From Nostocoides_A vanveenii (GTDB lineage Bacteria > Actinomycetota > Actinomycetes > Actinomycetales > Dermatophilaceae), in contig NZ_BAAAPN010000003.1 in NCBI RefSeq assembly GCF_039531165.1, forward strand, positions 124,001-188,000: a stretch of 64,000 nucleotides of DNA, written 5' to 3'. The position numbers and the translations under genes were made by a program. The notes under the pieces were generated by a model that ran no database searches, was not told the origin of the DNA, and saw nothing but the letters and a program-made list of their open reading frames with translations. Position 1 is the stretch's first letter; each line of letters opens with the position of its first letter. Of the stretch, positions 34,664 to 43,846 are shown piece after piece.

Positions 34664-35794
34664 TCAGGGCTGCGCAGCTGCGAGGACGTATGCCGGCGGC
34701 GCCGCCACCGATGACCGCGGCACCGCCGGGCAGATCACCGAGACGATCCCGTCACGGTCCGTGGCCACCGGGCCCGCTGACGATGCGGCGCCCCGGACAT
34801 CACCGCTCGGGTCGGGCCCCTCGGCGGGGCCGAGGCCCATCAGCAGGCGCACGCCCAGCACGCCCAATTCGTAGTGCGGCAGGGCCACGGTCGACAGCGG
34901 CGGCCGCAAGTGGGCCGCGATGACCTCCTGGTTGTCGAAGCCGACAACCGAGACGTCATCGGGGACGCGCAAGCCGCGATCGCGAAGCGCGTCGTAGACA
35001 CCCATGGCGACCCGGTCGTTGTGACAGAAGACGCCGGTGACACCCAACTCGGGCAGGTCCAGCCCCGCGGCATACCCGCCTTCCTGCTCGGGCGAGGTGT
35101 CGATCACCAGCGCGGGGTCGAAGGCCACGCCGGCGTCCGCGAGTGCCTCGCGGTAGCCGGCAAGCCGACCCGTGCGCGCAGGTGACGGCGTCGTCGTGTT
35201 GAGGAAGGCGATCCGTCGGTGCCCGGCGTCGAGCAGGATCCGAGTGGCCGTGCGCCCGCCACCCCCCTCGTCCGGCACGACCGCCCGAACCCCTGGGGTC
35301 GATGAAAAGCAGTTCACGAGAACGTGATCCGCCGAGGACAGCCCGGCTGGGACGACCACCTCACGGTGGTACCACGTCGAATAGAGCACGCCCTGGACCT
35401 GGTGATCGAGCATCATCTCCAAGGCCTGTGCCTCGGCCGCGGCGTTGTCCTCGGTGTTGGCGACCAGCAGGCTGCAACCGAGACGCCACGCTTCGTCCTG
35501 AGCGCCCCGGATCACGGCGCCCGCGAAGGGCGTGGTCGCGATCGAGTCGGCGAGCAGGCCGATGAACCGCGACTCGCCCTTGACCAGCGCCGCGGCGCTC
35601 AGGTTGGGCCGGTAGCCCAGCTCGGCGACCGCCTCGCGGACCCGGCGCCGGGCATCGGGGCCGATGCGCACACCCTGCTTGTCGTTGATGACGTGCGAGA
35701 CGGTGGCGGTCGACACCCCCGCGAGGGCGGCCACCTCTCGCATGGTCACCCGTCCCGAGCCGCCCGGCAGCCGGCCATCGGGTGTGTCGCTCAC
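34664..35794 (-). CDS. LacI-family transcriptional regulator
   Basis: A 376-residue repressor: helix-turn-helix VTMREVAALAGVSTATVSHVINDKQG at about residues 17-43, then a periplasmic-binding-like effector domain (FIGLLADSIATTPFAGAVIRG, FCHNDRVAMGVYDALRDRG, VSVVGFDNQE). The last 55 residues are unusual for the family (Ala/Ser/Pro rich), perhaps an altered C-terminus. GTG start five bases after permease 2. Last gene of the fructan operon; the likely operators lie before the GH32 gene at 40119 and 40158. Confidence 0.9.
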   Translation of the reverse strand: MSDTPDGRLPGGSGRVTMREVAALAGVSTATVSHVINDKQGVRIGPDARRRVREAVAELGYRPNLSAAALVKGESRFIGLLADSIATTPFAGAVIRGAQDEAWRLGCSLLVANTEDNAAAEAQALEMMLDHQVQGVLYSTWYHREVVVPAGLSSADHVLVNCFSSTPGVRAVVPDEGGGGRTATRILLDAGHRRIAFLNTTTPSPARTGRLAGYREALADAGVAFDPALVIDTSPEQEGGYAAGLDLPELGVTGVFCHNDRVAMGVYDALRDRGLRVPDDVSVVGFDNQEVIAAHLRPPLSTVALPHYELGVLGVRLLMGLGPAEGPDPSGDVRGAASSAGPVATDRDGIVSVICPAVPRSSVAAPPAYVLAAAQP

Positions 35795-35798
35795 GTGG

Positions 35799-36743
35799 TC
35801 AGCCCTTCGTCGCACCGCTCTCCAATCCGTACATCATCGCCTTGTTCAACGCGAGGAAGACCAGCAGGAGGGGTGTCACGGTCACACAGACCGCGGCGAA
35901 GGTCGCCGTCCAGTCCGTCTTGCCCATCGCGCCGATGTAGTTCTGCAGACCCAGCGGCACCGTCTTGAGGTCCTCGGACAACACGAAGGTGTTGCCGAAG
36001 ACGAAGTCGTTCCAGATGAAGATGGCGTTGATCATCACCACCGTCACGATCGTGTTGACCGACATCGGCAAGGTGATCCGGGTGAAGATCGCGATCGGGC
36101 CGGCCCCGTCGATGGAGGCCGCGTCATACAGCTCGCGGGGGATGTATTCGAAGAAGCTGATGAACAGATAGAGCGACATCGGCAGGGCGAACCCGGCGAG
36201 CGGGATGATCATCGAGGCGTGCGTGTCGAGCAGCCCCACCTTGGCGTAGTCGACGAAGAGCGGCACCAGGGCCACCTGCACCGGGACGATGATCCCGATC
36301 AGGAACAGCCCGCGCACCAGCTTGCTGCCGCGGAAGCCCAGCACCTGTATCGCCTAGGCGCCCATCATCCCGCAAACCACGATGAGGGCAGCCGAACCGA
36401 GCGTCACCACGAGGGAATTGACGATATTGCGCAGCAGGTCGCCCTGAGCGAAGGCCCGGCTGAAGTTGTCGAGCGTGAAGCTTTCCGGCAACCCAAAGGC
36501 GCCATTGCGCGCGAAGTCCTGCTCGTCGCGGACCGCGGTCAGGAAGATCCACGCCAGCGGGTAGACCTGCACGATCGCCAGGGTTGCGAGCAGGGCGCGC
36601 GAAATCGCCTTACCGAGGTGAAGTCGTCGCGTGCGAGCCGTATGCCGTGGGGCCGGCCCATCGGCATACGTCTCGGCGTCCTGGGGAGCGGACATGCTGC
36701 GGGCGAGGCTGGTGTCGACGGGGCGGATCGGGGCCATGGTCAT
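35799..36743 (-). pseudogene. Sugar ABC permease (MalG type), interrupted by in-frame TAG
   Basis: Read through one stop, this is a 314-codon permease: cytoplasmic start, helix ALLATLAIVQVYPLAWIFLTA, NSLVVTLGSAALIVVCGMMGA, then TAG at 36354-36356, then IQVLGFRGSKLVRGLFLIGIIVPVQVALVPL and the EAA loop (ELYDAASIDGAGPIAIFTRITLP). The stop replaces the residue after GA where relatives have Tyr (AAYAF type), so one TAC to TAG change explains it. Start ATG overlaps the permease 1 stop (ATGA). The truncated product lacks the EAA loop and would not work. Confidence 0.85.
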
Positions 36744-37622
36744 CGATCGGCCTTCCGGTAGAGCAGGAGATAGACCAGGCCGACGGCGACCAGGCACTCG
36801 GCGACGATGAAGACCGACATCGCGCTGGCATAGCCGTAGTTCGTGCTGGTGAACGCGGTCTTGTACATATAGGTCGTCACCAGTTCAGAGGAACGGCCGG
36901 GGCCGCCATTTGTCAGCAGGTAGGGGATGTCGAAGCCGCGCAAGGCGAAGGTGGTCGCCATGACGGTCATGGTGATCCAGACCGGGCGGATGTAGGGGAA
37001 GCGGATCTTGGCGAAGACCTGCCAGGCGTTGGCCCCGTCGAGGCGCGCGGCTTCCTCCAACTCATTGGGCACCGCGAGGAGCGCGGCGTAGATGATGATC
37101 GTGTAGAGCCCGACGAAGCGCCAGCCCTCGGGGACCGACACAGCGGCCAGCACGGTGTCGACATCGGAGAGCCAGGGGCGCGCCAGCGAGCCGAGGCCGA
37201 CGCCCTTGAGGATGCCGTTGAGCAGGCCGGTCGGCTCGTAGGAGTAAATCCGTTGGAAGAGTAGGCCGATCGCAACGGTGGAGATGACGGCCGGCAGGAG
37301 ATAGAGGACCTTGAGGATCTCTCGGCCCTTGGTGATGGTCAGCAGCAACGAGGCGATCAGCAGCGCGCCGCCGAGCTGGAGGATCAGGCAGATCGCGACA
37401 ATAGACGAGCTGGTTAACGAAGGCCGTGGTGAAGGTCGGGTTACCGCCGACCATGTGCGCGTAGTTGTCGAGGCCGACGATCTGCATATCGGTGATGCCG
37501 TCCCACTCGAAGAGCGAGAGGTAGACCGACTGCAGAATCGGCAGCAGCACGGCGCCGCCGAAGAGCAGGAGGGGCGGCGCGAGGAAGAGGGCGACCGACC
37601 ATCGGGATCGATAGGGAAGCAA
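36740..37622 (-). pseudogene. Sugar ABC permease (MalF/UgpA type), frameshifted
   Basis: A 294-codon permease whose frame shifts near 37399-37402. The first part reads LPYRSRWSVALFLAPPLLLFGGAVLLPILQSVYLSLF to AFVNQLVY; removing one T restores VAICLILQLGGALLIASLLL and the rest, including the EAA motif NELEEAARLDGANAWQVF. TTG 37622 is the best start, with GGAGG upstream. The shifted product ends without the channel helices. One base separates it from an intact gene. Confidence 0.85.
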
Positions 37623-37698
37623 GGGTGACCTCCGTCGGGCTCCGGTGGGTCGTGCGCGAGCGGGCGCAGGCACGACCCACCGGCCGGGCAGGGCTCGC

Positions 37699-38628
37699 TC
37701 AGCCGAAGAACTTCGGGGCGTTCTGGGCGAGGGTGGTGACCATCGTCTCGATGGACTGCTGCGGGGTGACGTCGCCCTGGACGAGCAGGACGAGCTCCTG
37801 CTGGAGCTTGGTGTTCGTCGTCGGGTCGAGCTGGGTGTCCCAGGGCATAGCCAGTTTGCCGACGGAGTCGGCGGTGGTCAGGGCCTTCTGGTAGAGCGGG
37901 GTGGCGTTCGCCGGGATGGTGACCTCGGTCTTGGTGGGAGCGAGGGCGCCGGCCGCGGCATACCGGCTGGGGTAGTTGGTGAGCGCGAACTTGAGGAAGT
38001 CGCGCACCAGCGGGTCGTAGGTCTTGGCGTTGATGGCCATTCCGATGCCGGACGGAGCGACATAGTCGTTGGGACCGGTCTTGGCACCCGCGATGGTCGG
38101 CAGGGTGAAGAAGTCGACGTCATCGCGGATGTCGGCGGGGAGTTTGTCGGTGGCGAGCGCCGGGAGTTCCCAGGTGCCCATGTTGTAGACCGCGGCCGTG
38201 CCGGCCGTGAAGAGGTTCTCGGCGTCGGTGTAGCCGAGCGAGGAGAAGCCCTTCTGGAAACAGCCGGCCTTGCCGAGGTCGGCGAGCCAGGTCGCGGCCT
38301 TGGTGCCGGCCGGGTCGCTGAACTTGGCCTGGCCCTTCTTCAGCTTGGCGACATAATCCTCACCCTCCATGCGGAAGGGCTGGTAGGCCATGAAGCGCTC
38401 CAGCGGCCACTGCTCCTTGCCAGCCATGGCGATCGGCGTCACACCGGCCTTGGCGAGCGCGGTGCACATGGCGGGGAAGTCATCGAGGCTGGTGGGGATC
38501 GCGATGTCTCGGCGTCGACCATCTGGGTTGACGTTCCCGGGGCAGACGCCGGTGGTCGAGCTTCCGCCGCAGGCGCTGAGCGTCAAGGCGGTGGCGGCCG
38601 CCGCGGCGGCCAGGGCGAACTTCTTCAT
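37699..38628 (-). pseudogene. Sugar-binding lipoprotein with a large in-frame deletion
   Basis: The 309-residue product starts with a lipoprotein signal (MKKFALAAAAAATALTLSACGG) but then jumps from GNVN to TSLDDFPAMCTALAKAGVTPIAMAG, which in family-1 sugar-binding proteins lies about 120 residues further on. The stretch PDGRRRDIAIP at the join looks like junction sequence. Most of the N-terminal lobe (YYNKKLF-type region and before) is gone, so ligand binding should be lost although the frame is open. It precedes the two broken permeases, fitting one decaying transporter. Confidence 0.75.
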
Positions 38629-38660
38629 GAGTGGTGCACTCCTTCGTGCGAAGGTCCGGT

Positions 38661-40097
38661 TCAGGCCGGGCGCTGGGTGAGATTGACCTCGACGACCTCG
38701 AGTCGTCCGTCGCTGACGAACAGACCGAGCCGTCCGCAGGAGTGGTCGTAAAGGGGAGTGCTCAGGGTGACCACGCCGTCCAGGGTGAGGACCGCGAGGT
38801 CGCCGTCGACGACGGCGTCGAGCACATGGCGACCGGGGGCTAGGTGGGCCGGCCGTTCGAGTTCGAGAATCTGGGGGACATCGCCGCTGATCTGCCACTG
38901 CGCCGGGCCGGTGGAGCGGCGCGGCCAGCGGTCGAGGACCATGCGGCCGGCGTGCGGCTCCAGGCGCAGGACGTAGCCCGTGTCGCCGTCAGCCGAGCAG
39001 CGCAGGAGGAGTCCGAACTCCCGGGTTCCCTCCTCGATGTCGACGACGACTCGCGCGTGAAACTGTTGTGGCAGTTCGTTTTCCGAGACAACGCAGGCAT
39101 ATCCGTCGAGCGCGGTCAGCGGGCCTTTGGTCAGGCCGAGCTGCGCCGCGTGGTCCTGGGTGAAGCTGGCGAGCAACTCCGGCGCGGGCGCCATCGTCAG
39201 CGTGCCGTCGGGTTGCTGGGTGGCTTCGAGGATCGAGAGCGTGCCCGCCCACAGCCAGGCGCCGTCGTCGCGGTGGCCCTCCCGGGTCGCGATCCAGCCG
39301 AAGAAGAAGCGGCGCCCGTTGCGGGCGGCCGACTTCGCGGCATACCAGGCGCGCCCGTCGAGGGTGTCCTGCGCCGGAGCGAGCCACGGGCCCTCGGGGG
39401 AGCGCGCCATCCGGTAGCGCGTGACGAAGCGGTCGGAGAACTCGGAGTAGACGAGATACCACCAGCCGTTCCACTCGAAGACCTCGGGGCACTCCTGGGT
39501 GACATAGCGGCGGGGGTCCCAGATCGGGTCGGCGATCGCCCACGTCACGAGGTCGTCGGAGACCAGTCGCGCGACCGTGCCGCGGCGCCGCTCCGCCCCG
39601 CCCGTATGCCGTGCCGCCAGCAACAGATGCCAGCGTCCGTCCGGGTGCCTGAAGACAAAGGGGTCCCGCCAGTCCGCGGACTCGTAGCCTGCGGGTGCGC
39701 CGACGGTGTGCTCCGGGTGCTTGGTCCAGGTGGCCATGCCATTGGTGCTCGTGGCATGGGCGACGCGCTGGAGCGGCTGGCCGTCGGCGCCGCGGATCAC
39801 TGGGTTCTGCGCGGTGTAGAAGAGGTGATGGACCCCTGCGTCATCGCGCACGACGCTGCCGGTGTAGCAGTTGTGATCGTGGCTGTCGGGGCTGGTGCCT
39901 GTCGGCAGCGCCAGGCCCGCGTCGATGAAGGTGACCAGGTCGTCCGTCGTGACCCGGTGCCACGGCATACCGGCGGGGTTCTCGGCGCGACGGTCAAGGA
40001 GATAGAAGAGGTGGAAGCGGCCGTCCTCCGCATACGGAATGACGTCGCCCACCCAGCCCGCCTCGGGCCGGAAGAACACCGGCGGTGGTGTGTGCAT
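38661..40097 (-). CDS. Glycoside hydrolase family 32 (fructan/sucrose hydrolase)
   Basis: A 478-residue GH32 protein without signal peptide, so cytoplasmic: it would cleave imported sucrose or fructo-oligosaccharides. The five-bladed catalytic domain shows the nucleophile region GWVGDVIPY (Asp18), the RDP motif WRDPFVF (Asp145) and the acid/base EC motif QECPEVFEW (Glu202). A beta-sandwich C-terminal domain follows (RVVVDIEEGTREFGLLLR; DHSCGRLGLFVSDGRLEV). First gene of the operon with the binding protein, permeases and LacI regulator, and apparently intact. Confidence 0.93.
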   Translation of the reverse strand: MHTPPPVFFRPEAGWVGDVIPYAEDGRFHLFYLLDRRAENPAGMPWHRVTTDDLVTFIDAGLALPTGTSPDSHDHNCYTGSVVRDDAGVHHLFYTAQNPVIRGADGQPLQRVAHATSTNGMATWTKHPEHTVGAPAGYESADWRDPFVFRHPDGRWHLLLAARHTGGAERRRGTVARLVSDDLVTWAIADPIWDPRRYVTQECPEVFEWNGWWYLVYSEFSDRFVTRYRMARSPEGPWLAPAQDTLDGRAWYAAKSAARNGRRFFFGWIATREGHRDDGAWLWAGTLSILEATQQPDGTLTMAPAPELLASFTQDHAAQLGLTKGPLTALDGYACVVSENELPQQFHARVVVDIEEGTREFGLLLRCSADGDTGYVLRLEPHAGRMVLDRWPRRSTGPAQWQISGDVPQILELERPAHLAPGRHVLDAVVDGDLAVLTLDGVVTLSTPLYDHSCGRLGLFVSDGRLEVVEVNLTQRPA

Positions 40098-40118
40098 GTG
40101 TGGTGGCCCCTGGGTGGC

Positions 40119-40130
40119 TTAATCGCTCAA
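40119..40130. promoter_or_regulatory. Imperfect LacI-type operator
   Basis: TTAATCGCTCAA, an imperfect copy of the palindrome at 40158, lies 22 bases before the GH32 start. With the second site 40 bases away it could bind the LacI protein cooperatively. Confidence 0.4.
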
Positions 40131-40157
40131 TTCCCCGATACGGGAGACTTAGGGCGT

Positions 40158-40173
40158 GGTCAAGCGCTTAACC
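40158..40173. promoter_or_regulatory. LacI-type operator before the GH32 operon
   Basis: GGTCAAGCGCTTAACC is a 16-base palindrome (GGTYAAGCGCTTRACC) with the CG centre typical of LacI-family sites. It lies 61 bases upstream of the GH32 start and is the best candidate target for the LacI protein encoded at the operon's end. Confidence 0.65.
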
Positions 40174-40274
40174 AGGAGGGTTCGGAGGTGACATGGCAGG
40201 CGTCGTGGCTCCTGGCGTCGCCGGCCTCTGCACGCATTGTCGACCCCTCGCGCGAGCCCGGGGGCTGACCAGGC

Positions 40275-40760
40275 TCAGGCGCCGTCGTCCCGGGCGGCGA
40301 TCTGGAGTCTCACCTGGCGCTTGATCCGGCTGAGCATCGCCACCATGCCACGCATCCGCAGCGGCGAAATCACCTCCGCCAGAGCAAAGTTCATCGGCGC
40401 GTGCTCGGGCGTAGCCAGGATCTCCGCCGCGCTGGCCCCGTCGAGGCCGGCGTGCAGGATGCCCGCGAAACCCCGCGTCGTGGGCGCCTCGCGCGGGGCG
40501 GAGAAGAAGAGCCCGACGCGCTGATCGTCGCTGCGCACGCCGGGTTGGGCGCCCACCTCGACGGCGAGGAAAAGGGGCGACTGGCACTCGTGGACCTGTT
40601 CGAGCTTCTCGGGCGCATCGGCATACCGGGGCGGGAGGTCGGGCAGGTCCTCGCCGAATTCCAACAACAACTGCACCCGGTCCTTGGCGCTCGCCTCGCG
40701 GAAGTCGGTCGCGATCTCGGCGAGCGCGGGCGGCATACCGGCGGTGGGGTCCGCGCTCAC
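40275..40760 (-). CDS. sufE: SufE-family sulfur transfer protein
   Basis: A 161-residue SufE-like protein, which accepts sulfane sulfur from a cysteine desulfurase. The acceptor Cys is in QVHECQSPLF (Cys59), and GFAGILHAGLDGASAAEIL and SPLRMRGMVAMLSRI are typical. The GTG at 40760 overlaps the stop of the upstream sulfurtransferase by four bases, so the pair likely relays sulfur together. Confidence 0.92.
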   Translation of the reverse strand: MSADPTAGMPPALAEIATDFREASAKDRVQLLLEFGEDLPDLPPRYADAPEKLEQVHECQSPLFLAVEVGAQPGVRSDDQRVGLFFSAPREAPTTRGFAGILHAGLDGASAAEILATPEHAPMNFALAEVISPLRMRGMVAMLSRIKRQVRLQIAARDDGA

Positions 40761-41680
40761 CGCTCGATCGGCATACGCACCGCGTTGCCCCACTCGGTCC
40801 AGGAGCCGTCATAGTTGCGGACCTTCTCGAAGCCGAGCAGGTGTGTCAGCACGAACCAGGTGTGGCTGCTGCGCTCGCCGATACGGCAGTAGGCGACGAC
40901 CTCGTCCTCGGGCGAGAGCCCCTGCTCCTCGAGGTAGATCGCCTCGAGCTCGGCGCGCGACTTGAAGGTGCCGTCCGCATTGGCCGCGCGGGCCCACGGG
41001 ACCGACTTCGCGCCCCGGATGTGGCCGCCGCGCAGCGACCCCTCCTGCGGGTAGTCGGGCATGTGCAGCAGTTCGCCGGAGTATTCACCGGGCGAGCGAA
41101 CGTCGACCAGCGGCTTGCCGAGGTGGGCTAGAACGTCCTCCTTGAAGGCGCGGATCGCGGCGTCGTCGCGTTCGATCACCGGGTAGGCCGCGTCCCCCGT
41201 CGCGGGGCTCACCGTCGGCACGTCGCGGGTCAGCTCGCGTCCTTCGGCGATCCACTTCGCCCGGCCGCCGTCGAGCAGACGGACGTCGTCATGCCCGAAG
41301 AGGGTCATCACCCACAGGGCGTAGGCCGCCCACCAGTTGCTCTTGTCGCCATAGATGACCACGGTCGTGTCGCGGCCGATGCCGCGCTCGGTCATCAACT
41401 GCGCGAACTGCTCCCCGTCGACATAGTCGCGATTGATCGGGTCGTTGAGGTCCTGCTGCCAGTCCAGCTTGAGTGCGCCCGGGATGTGCCCGGTCCCGTA
41501 GAGCAGGACGTCCTCGTCGGACTCCAGCACCGCGATCGGCGTGCCCGCGCCCGCCTCCCCGTCGGCGAGCTTCGCGGCCAGCCAGTCGGTGGTCACCAGC
41601 CGCTCGGGATGGGCGTATGCCGCGTGTCCCGCCTCCGAGGTCGGCTCGGCGGAGTCGGTGCTGGGCTGGGCGTCAGTCAT
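40757..41680 (-). CDS. Thiosulfate/3-mercaptopyruvate sulfurtransferase (rhodanese)
   Basis: A 307-residue two-domain rhodanese. The inactive N-terminal domain (VLESDEDVLLYGTGHIPGALKLDW) is followed by the catalytic domain with VDVRSPGEYSG, GHIRGAKSVPW and the active-site loop VAYCRIGERSSHTW. The CRIGERSS loop is that of the SseA/CysA actinobacterial group. Coupled to sufE downstream. Promoter probably in the repeat-rich stretch before 41697. Confidence 0.93.
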   Translation of the reverse strand: MTDAQPSTDSAEPTSEAGHAAYAHPERLVTTDWLAAKLADGEAGAGTPIAVLESDEDVLLYGTGHIPGALKLDWQQDLNDPINRDYVDGEQFAQLMTERGIGRDTTVVIYGDKSNWWAAYALWVMTLFGHDDVRLLDGGRAKWIAEGRELTRDVPTVSPATGDAAYPVIERDDAAIRAFKEDVLAHLGKPLVDVRSPGEYSGELLHMPDYPQEGSLRGGHIRGAKSVPWARAANADGTFKSRAELEAIYLEEQGLSPEDEVVAYCRIGERSSHTWFVLTHLLGFEKVRNYDGSWTEWGNAVRMPIER

Positions 41681-41696
41681 AACTCCACGTTACCCC

Positions 41697-41820
41697 GCCG
41701 CCAACGCCGGGTTTTCGGTCGTCGGGTTGGCCGTTGGGTTGGCCTATCGGACGGCCCCTCGGGCTGCTGCATCGGAGGGCCGTCGGACGGCCCGTCGGAC
41801 GGCCCGTCGGACGGACGTCA
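41697..41820. repeat. Short tandem repeats upstream of the NagA-like gene
   Basis: Two small repeat tracts: GGGTTGGCCG-like repeats at about 41724-41743, and a 12-base unit GTCGGACGGCCC repeated about three times at 41782-41816. The stretch also forms G/C hairpins. It lies between the divergent sulfurtransferase and NagA-like genes and does not look coding. Confidence 0.6.
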
Positions 41821-41869
41821 GGCCGGGCGCGCGGCATGCGTCGCCCGCTCCGCTGTGACACTGTCCTGC

Positions 41870-42832
41870 GTGACCGCTGCCGCGCTCGTGACCCCCGGGA
41901 CTTTGGTCGACATTCATGCCCATGGGGGCGTCGGGCACCAGTTCGGCGCGGATTGCCGCGGCACCCTGCTGGCGATCGCGCATCACCGGGCGCAGAGCGT
42001 CGAGCGGGTCGTCGCCTCGCTGGTGACCGCCACGGATGCCGCGTTGATCGATCAGGTGGGTGTACTCGCCCCGCTGGTGGCCGAGGGCGTGCTGGCCGGC
42101 ATCCATCTGGAGGGACCGTTCCTCTCCGTCGCGCGATGTGGGGCCCACGACCGGGCATTGGTGCGCGATCCCGACCCCGGCCTGATCGAGCGGCTGGCCG
42201 CGGTCGCCGCCGCGGCCGGTGCGCCGCGGGCGATCCGGCACCTGACCTTTGCGCCCGAACGGCCGGGGGCCGCCGCGTTGGTCGAGACGTGCGCGCGCCT
42301 CGGCATCGTGCCGGCGATCGGGCATACGGACGCGGATGCGGGAACGATCACGCGGGCGATCGGACGGATCGCCGAGCGCACCGGGAGTCCGGCTTTGGTG
42401 ACGCACTTGTTCAACGGGATGCCTGCCTTCCATCACCGCGCGGGCGGGCCGGCCGCCGCCGCCCTTGCCGCGGCGGCGCGTGGTGAGGCGATCGTGGAGC
42501 TGATCGCGGACGGGGTGCACGTGTCTCCTGAGGTGGTGGCGATGGTCTTCGATCTGGTTGGGCCCGACCGGGTCGCCTTGGTCTCGGACGCCATGGCCGC
42601 GACCGGGCTCGGTGACGGGCGCTACCGGATCGGTGCCCTTCCGGTCGACGTGCGTGCGGGGACCGCGCGGCTGGTGGGCCCGGACGGCTCGCTGGGCCCG
42701 ATCGCCGGCTCCACGCATACGCTCGCCGACTGTGTCGCGTGGGCGGTCGGTGTCGCCGGCATCGCGCCCGCCGATGCCCGCCGCGCCGCGAGCATCACGC
42801 CGGCGCGCGCTATTGCGCTCAGCCTCGGCTAA
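41870..42832 (+). CDS. nagA: N-acetylglucosamine-6-phosphate deacetylase-like amidohydrolase
   Basis: A 320-residue NagA-like enzyme removing acetate from GlcNAc-6-phosphate. Seen: metal motif DIHAHGG (His16, His18), GIHLEGPFLS with the metal-binding Glu, IGHTDADAG, THLFNGMPAFHHR, ADGVHVSPE and catalytic Asp in SDAMAATG. It is about 60 residues shorter than usual because the small N-terminal beta-sandwich strands are missing; GTG 41870 directly precedes the barrel. A GACACT box seven bases upstream suggests a leaderless message. No nagB nearby. Confidence 0.85.
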   Translation: MTAAALVTPGTLVDIHAHGGVGHQFGADCRGTLLAIAHHRAQSVERVVASLVTATDAALIDQVGVLAPLVAEGVLAGIHLEGPFLSVARCGAHDRALVRDPDPGLIERLAAVAAAAGAPRAIRHLTFAPERPGAAALVETCARLGIVPAIGHTDADAGTITRAIGRIAERTGSPALVTHLFNGMPAFHHRAGGPAAAALAAAARGEAIVELIADGVHVSPEVVAMVFDLVGPDRVALVSDAMAATGLGDGRYRIGALPVDVRAGTARLVGPDGSLGPIAGSTHTLADCVAWAVGVAGIAPADARRAASITPARAIALSLG

Positions 42833-42857
42833 CAGCCCGCGAGCCTGCCTGACAGCC

Positions 42858-42919
42858 GTCGAGAGTCGGCGACACGCCGACGGACCGGCCCGGCGCTGCG
42901 CGTGTCGCCGACTCTCGAC
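42858..42919. terminator. Bidirectional terminator-like hairpin
   Basis: A 20-base perfect inverted repeat (42858-42877 and 42900-42919; GTCGAGAGTCGGCGACACGC) with a 22-base loop, placed between the convergent nagA and RNA methyltransferase genes. Confidence 0.82.
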
Positions 42920-42952
42920 ACGAGGACCCGCGTCGATAGCCAGGAGTCGGTG

Positions 42953-43471
42953 TCACGAGAGCCCGGCGAGGCGGTAGAGCACCAGGCTGCCCGCGACGGC
43001 GACGTTGAGGCTGGCCCCCCACCCCACCATCGGGATCTCGACGCACCCGTCGACACCGGCGAGCACCTGGTCGGGGATCCCGTGGTGCTCGTGGCCAAGG
43101 AGCAGGACCGTGGGCTCACGGGCCGGGCCCAGCCGGGGCAGCGGGGTGGCGTCGTCGGCGAGTTCGACGGCGAGCAGGCGCCGGCCGGCGGCTCGTTGCT
43201 CGGCGAGCCACTCCTCCTTGGTGGGCGCCACCCAGTGGATGCACGGCCGACGACCCCGGAGGGTATCGCCGACGGTTAGCGCCTTGCGGTAGTGCTCGGT
43301 GCGCGGCACCGCCAGGCACGCGCCCACCGCGTCGCAGGTGCGCAGGAGGGTGCCGAGGTTCGCGTCATACGCCACCCAGAGCGGTGCGACGATCAGGTGA
43401 TTCCAGCACCCGTGGCGCGAGCGGCGGCGCTGGCTGCGCAACTTCCGCGGATTGGTCTTGGCGCCGGTCAT
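42953..43471 (-). CDS. TrmH/SpoU-family RNA 2'-O-methyltransferase
   Basis: A 172-residue SPOUT methyltransferase. The three motifs are NLGTLLRTCDAVGA (motif 1), VLLLGHEHHGIPDQV (motif 2) and VEIPMVGWGASLNVAVAGSLVLY (motif 3), which form the knotted SAM site. No N-terminal RNA-binding domain beyond a basic stretch (NPRKLRSQRRRSRH). The ATG at 43471 was chosen to start just before that stretch; the target base (tRNA or rRNA) is unknown. Confidence 0.88.
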   Translation of the reverse strand: MTGAKTNPRKLRSQRRRSRHGCWNHLIVAPLWVAYDANLGTLLRTCDAVGACLAVPRTEHYRKALTVGDTLRGRRPCIHWVAPTKEEWLAEQRAAGRRLLAVELADDATPLPRLGPAREPTVLLLGHEHHGIPDQVLAGVDGCVEIPMVGWGASLNVAVAGSLVLYRLAGLS

Positions 43472-43846
43472 CGGCGCGTGGCGGGGACTCCCGAGAGGCT
43501 CAAGTCTGTGGCGCCTTTCAGCGGCGGCGCCGGTCCATCGACGAGGAGCCACCCAGGATAGCGCGGCACCGACTGTCGGCCCCGGAGCGGTCCGGGCCTA
43601 GGACGCCCCCCGAAGTATGCCCACGCAGAGCGTGGGACCCAGCTCCAACACGTCGCGGGGACCGCTGTCCGTCCGTGGTTTGGTCACCCGACGTCGGTTT
43701 CTTGGGCCACGGGATGCACGCCATCAGGTAGGCACGGACGACGGCGCACGCATCGGTCACGTCCGATCGCCGGAGGAGGACGCTCGTCGACGTTGTTGTT
43801 ACGCAGCCAGCGCTGCGGGATCACCGCTCCCGGATGGCGCGCGCAG
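43472..43846. other. Intergenic stretch without a supported gene
   Basis: About 375 bases between the RNA methyltransferase start and the CcdA-like stop. Open frames here are short and have no recognisable family. It should hold the methyltransferase promoter. I see no hairpin, tRNA or repeat. Confidence 0.5.

Noticed and set aside
37699..38898. Longer start for the sugar-binding protein
   Set aside because: The extension is Arg-rich shadow sequence opposite GH32; the lipoprotein signal begins at 38628.
41782..41816. Possible CRISPR-like repeat
   Set aside because: The 12-base units are directly adjacent with no spacers, and no cas gene is near.
43518..43760. Small frames in the gap before the CcdA-like gene
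   Set aside because: No family resemblance, no ribosome site and composition of shadow translation.
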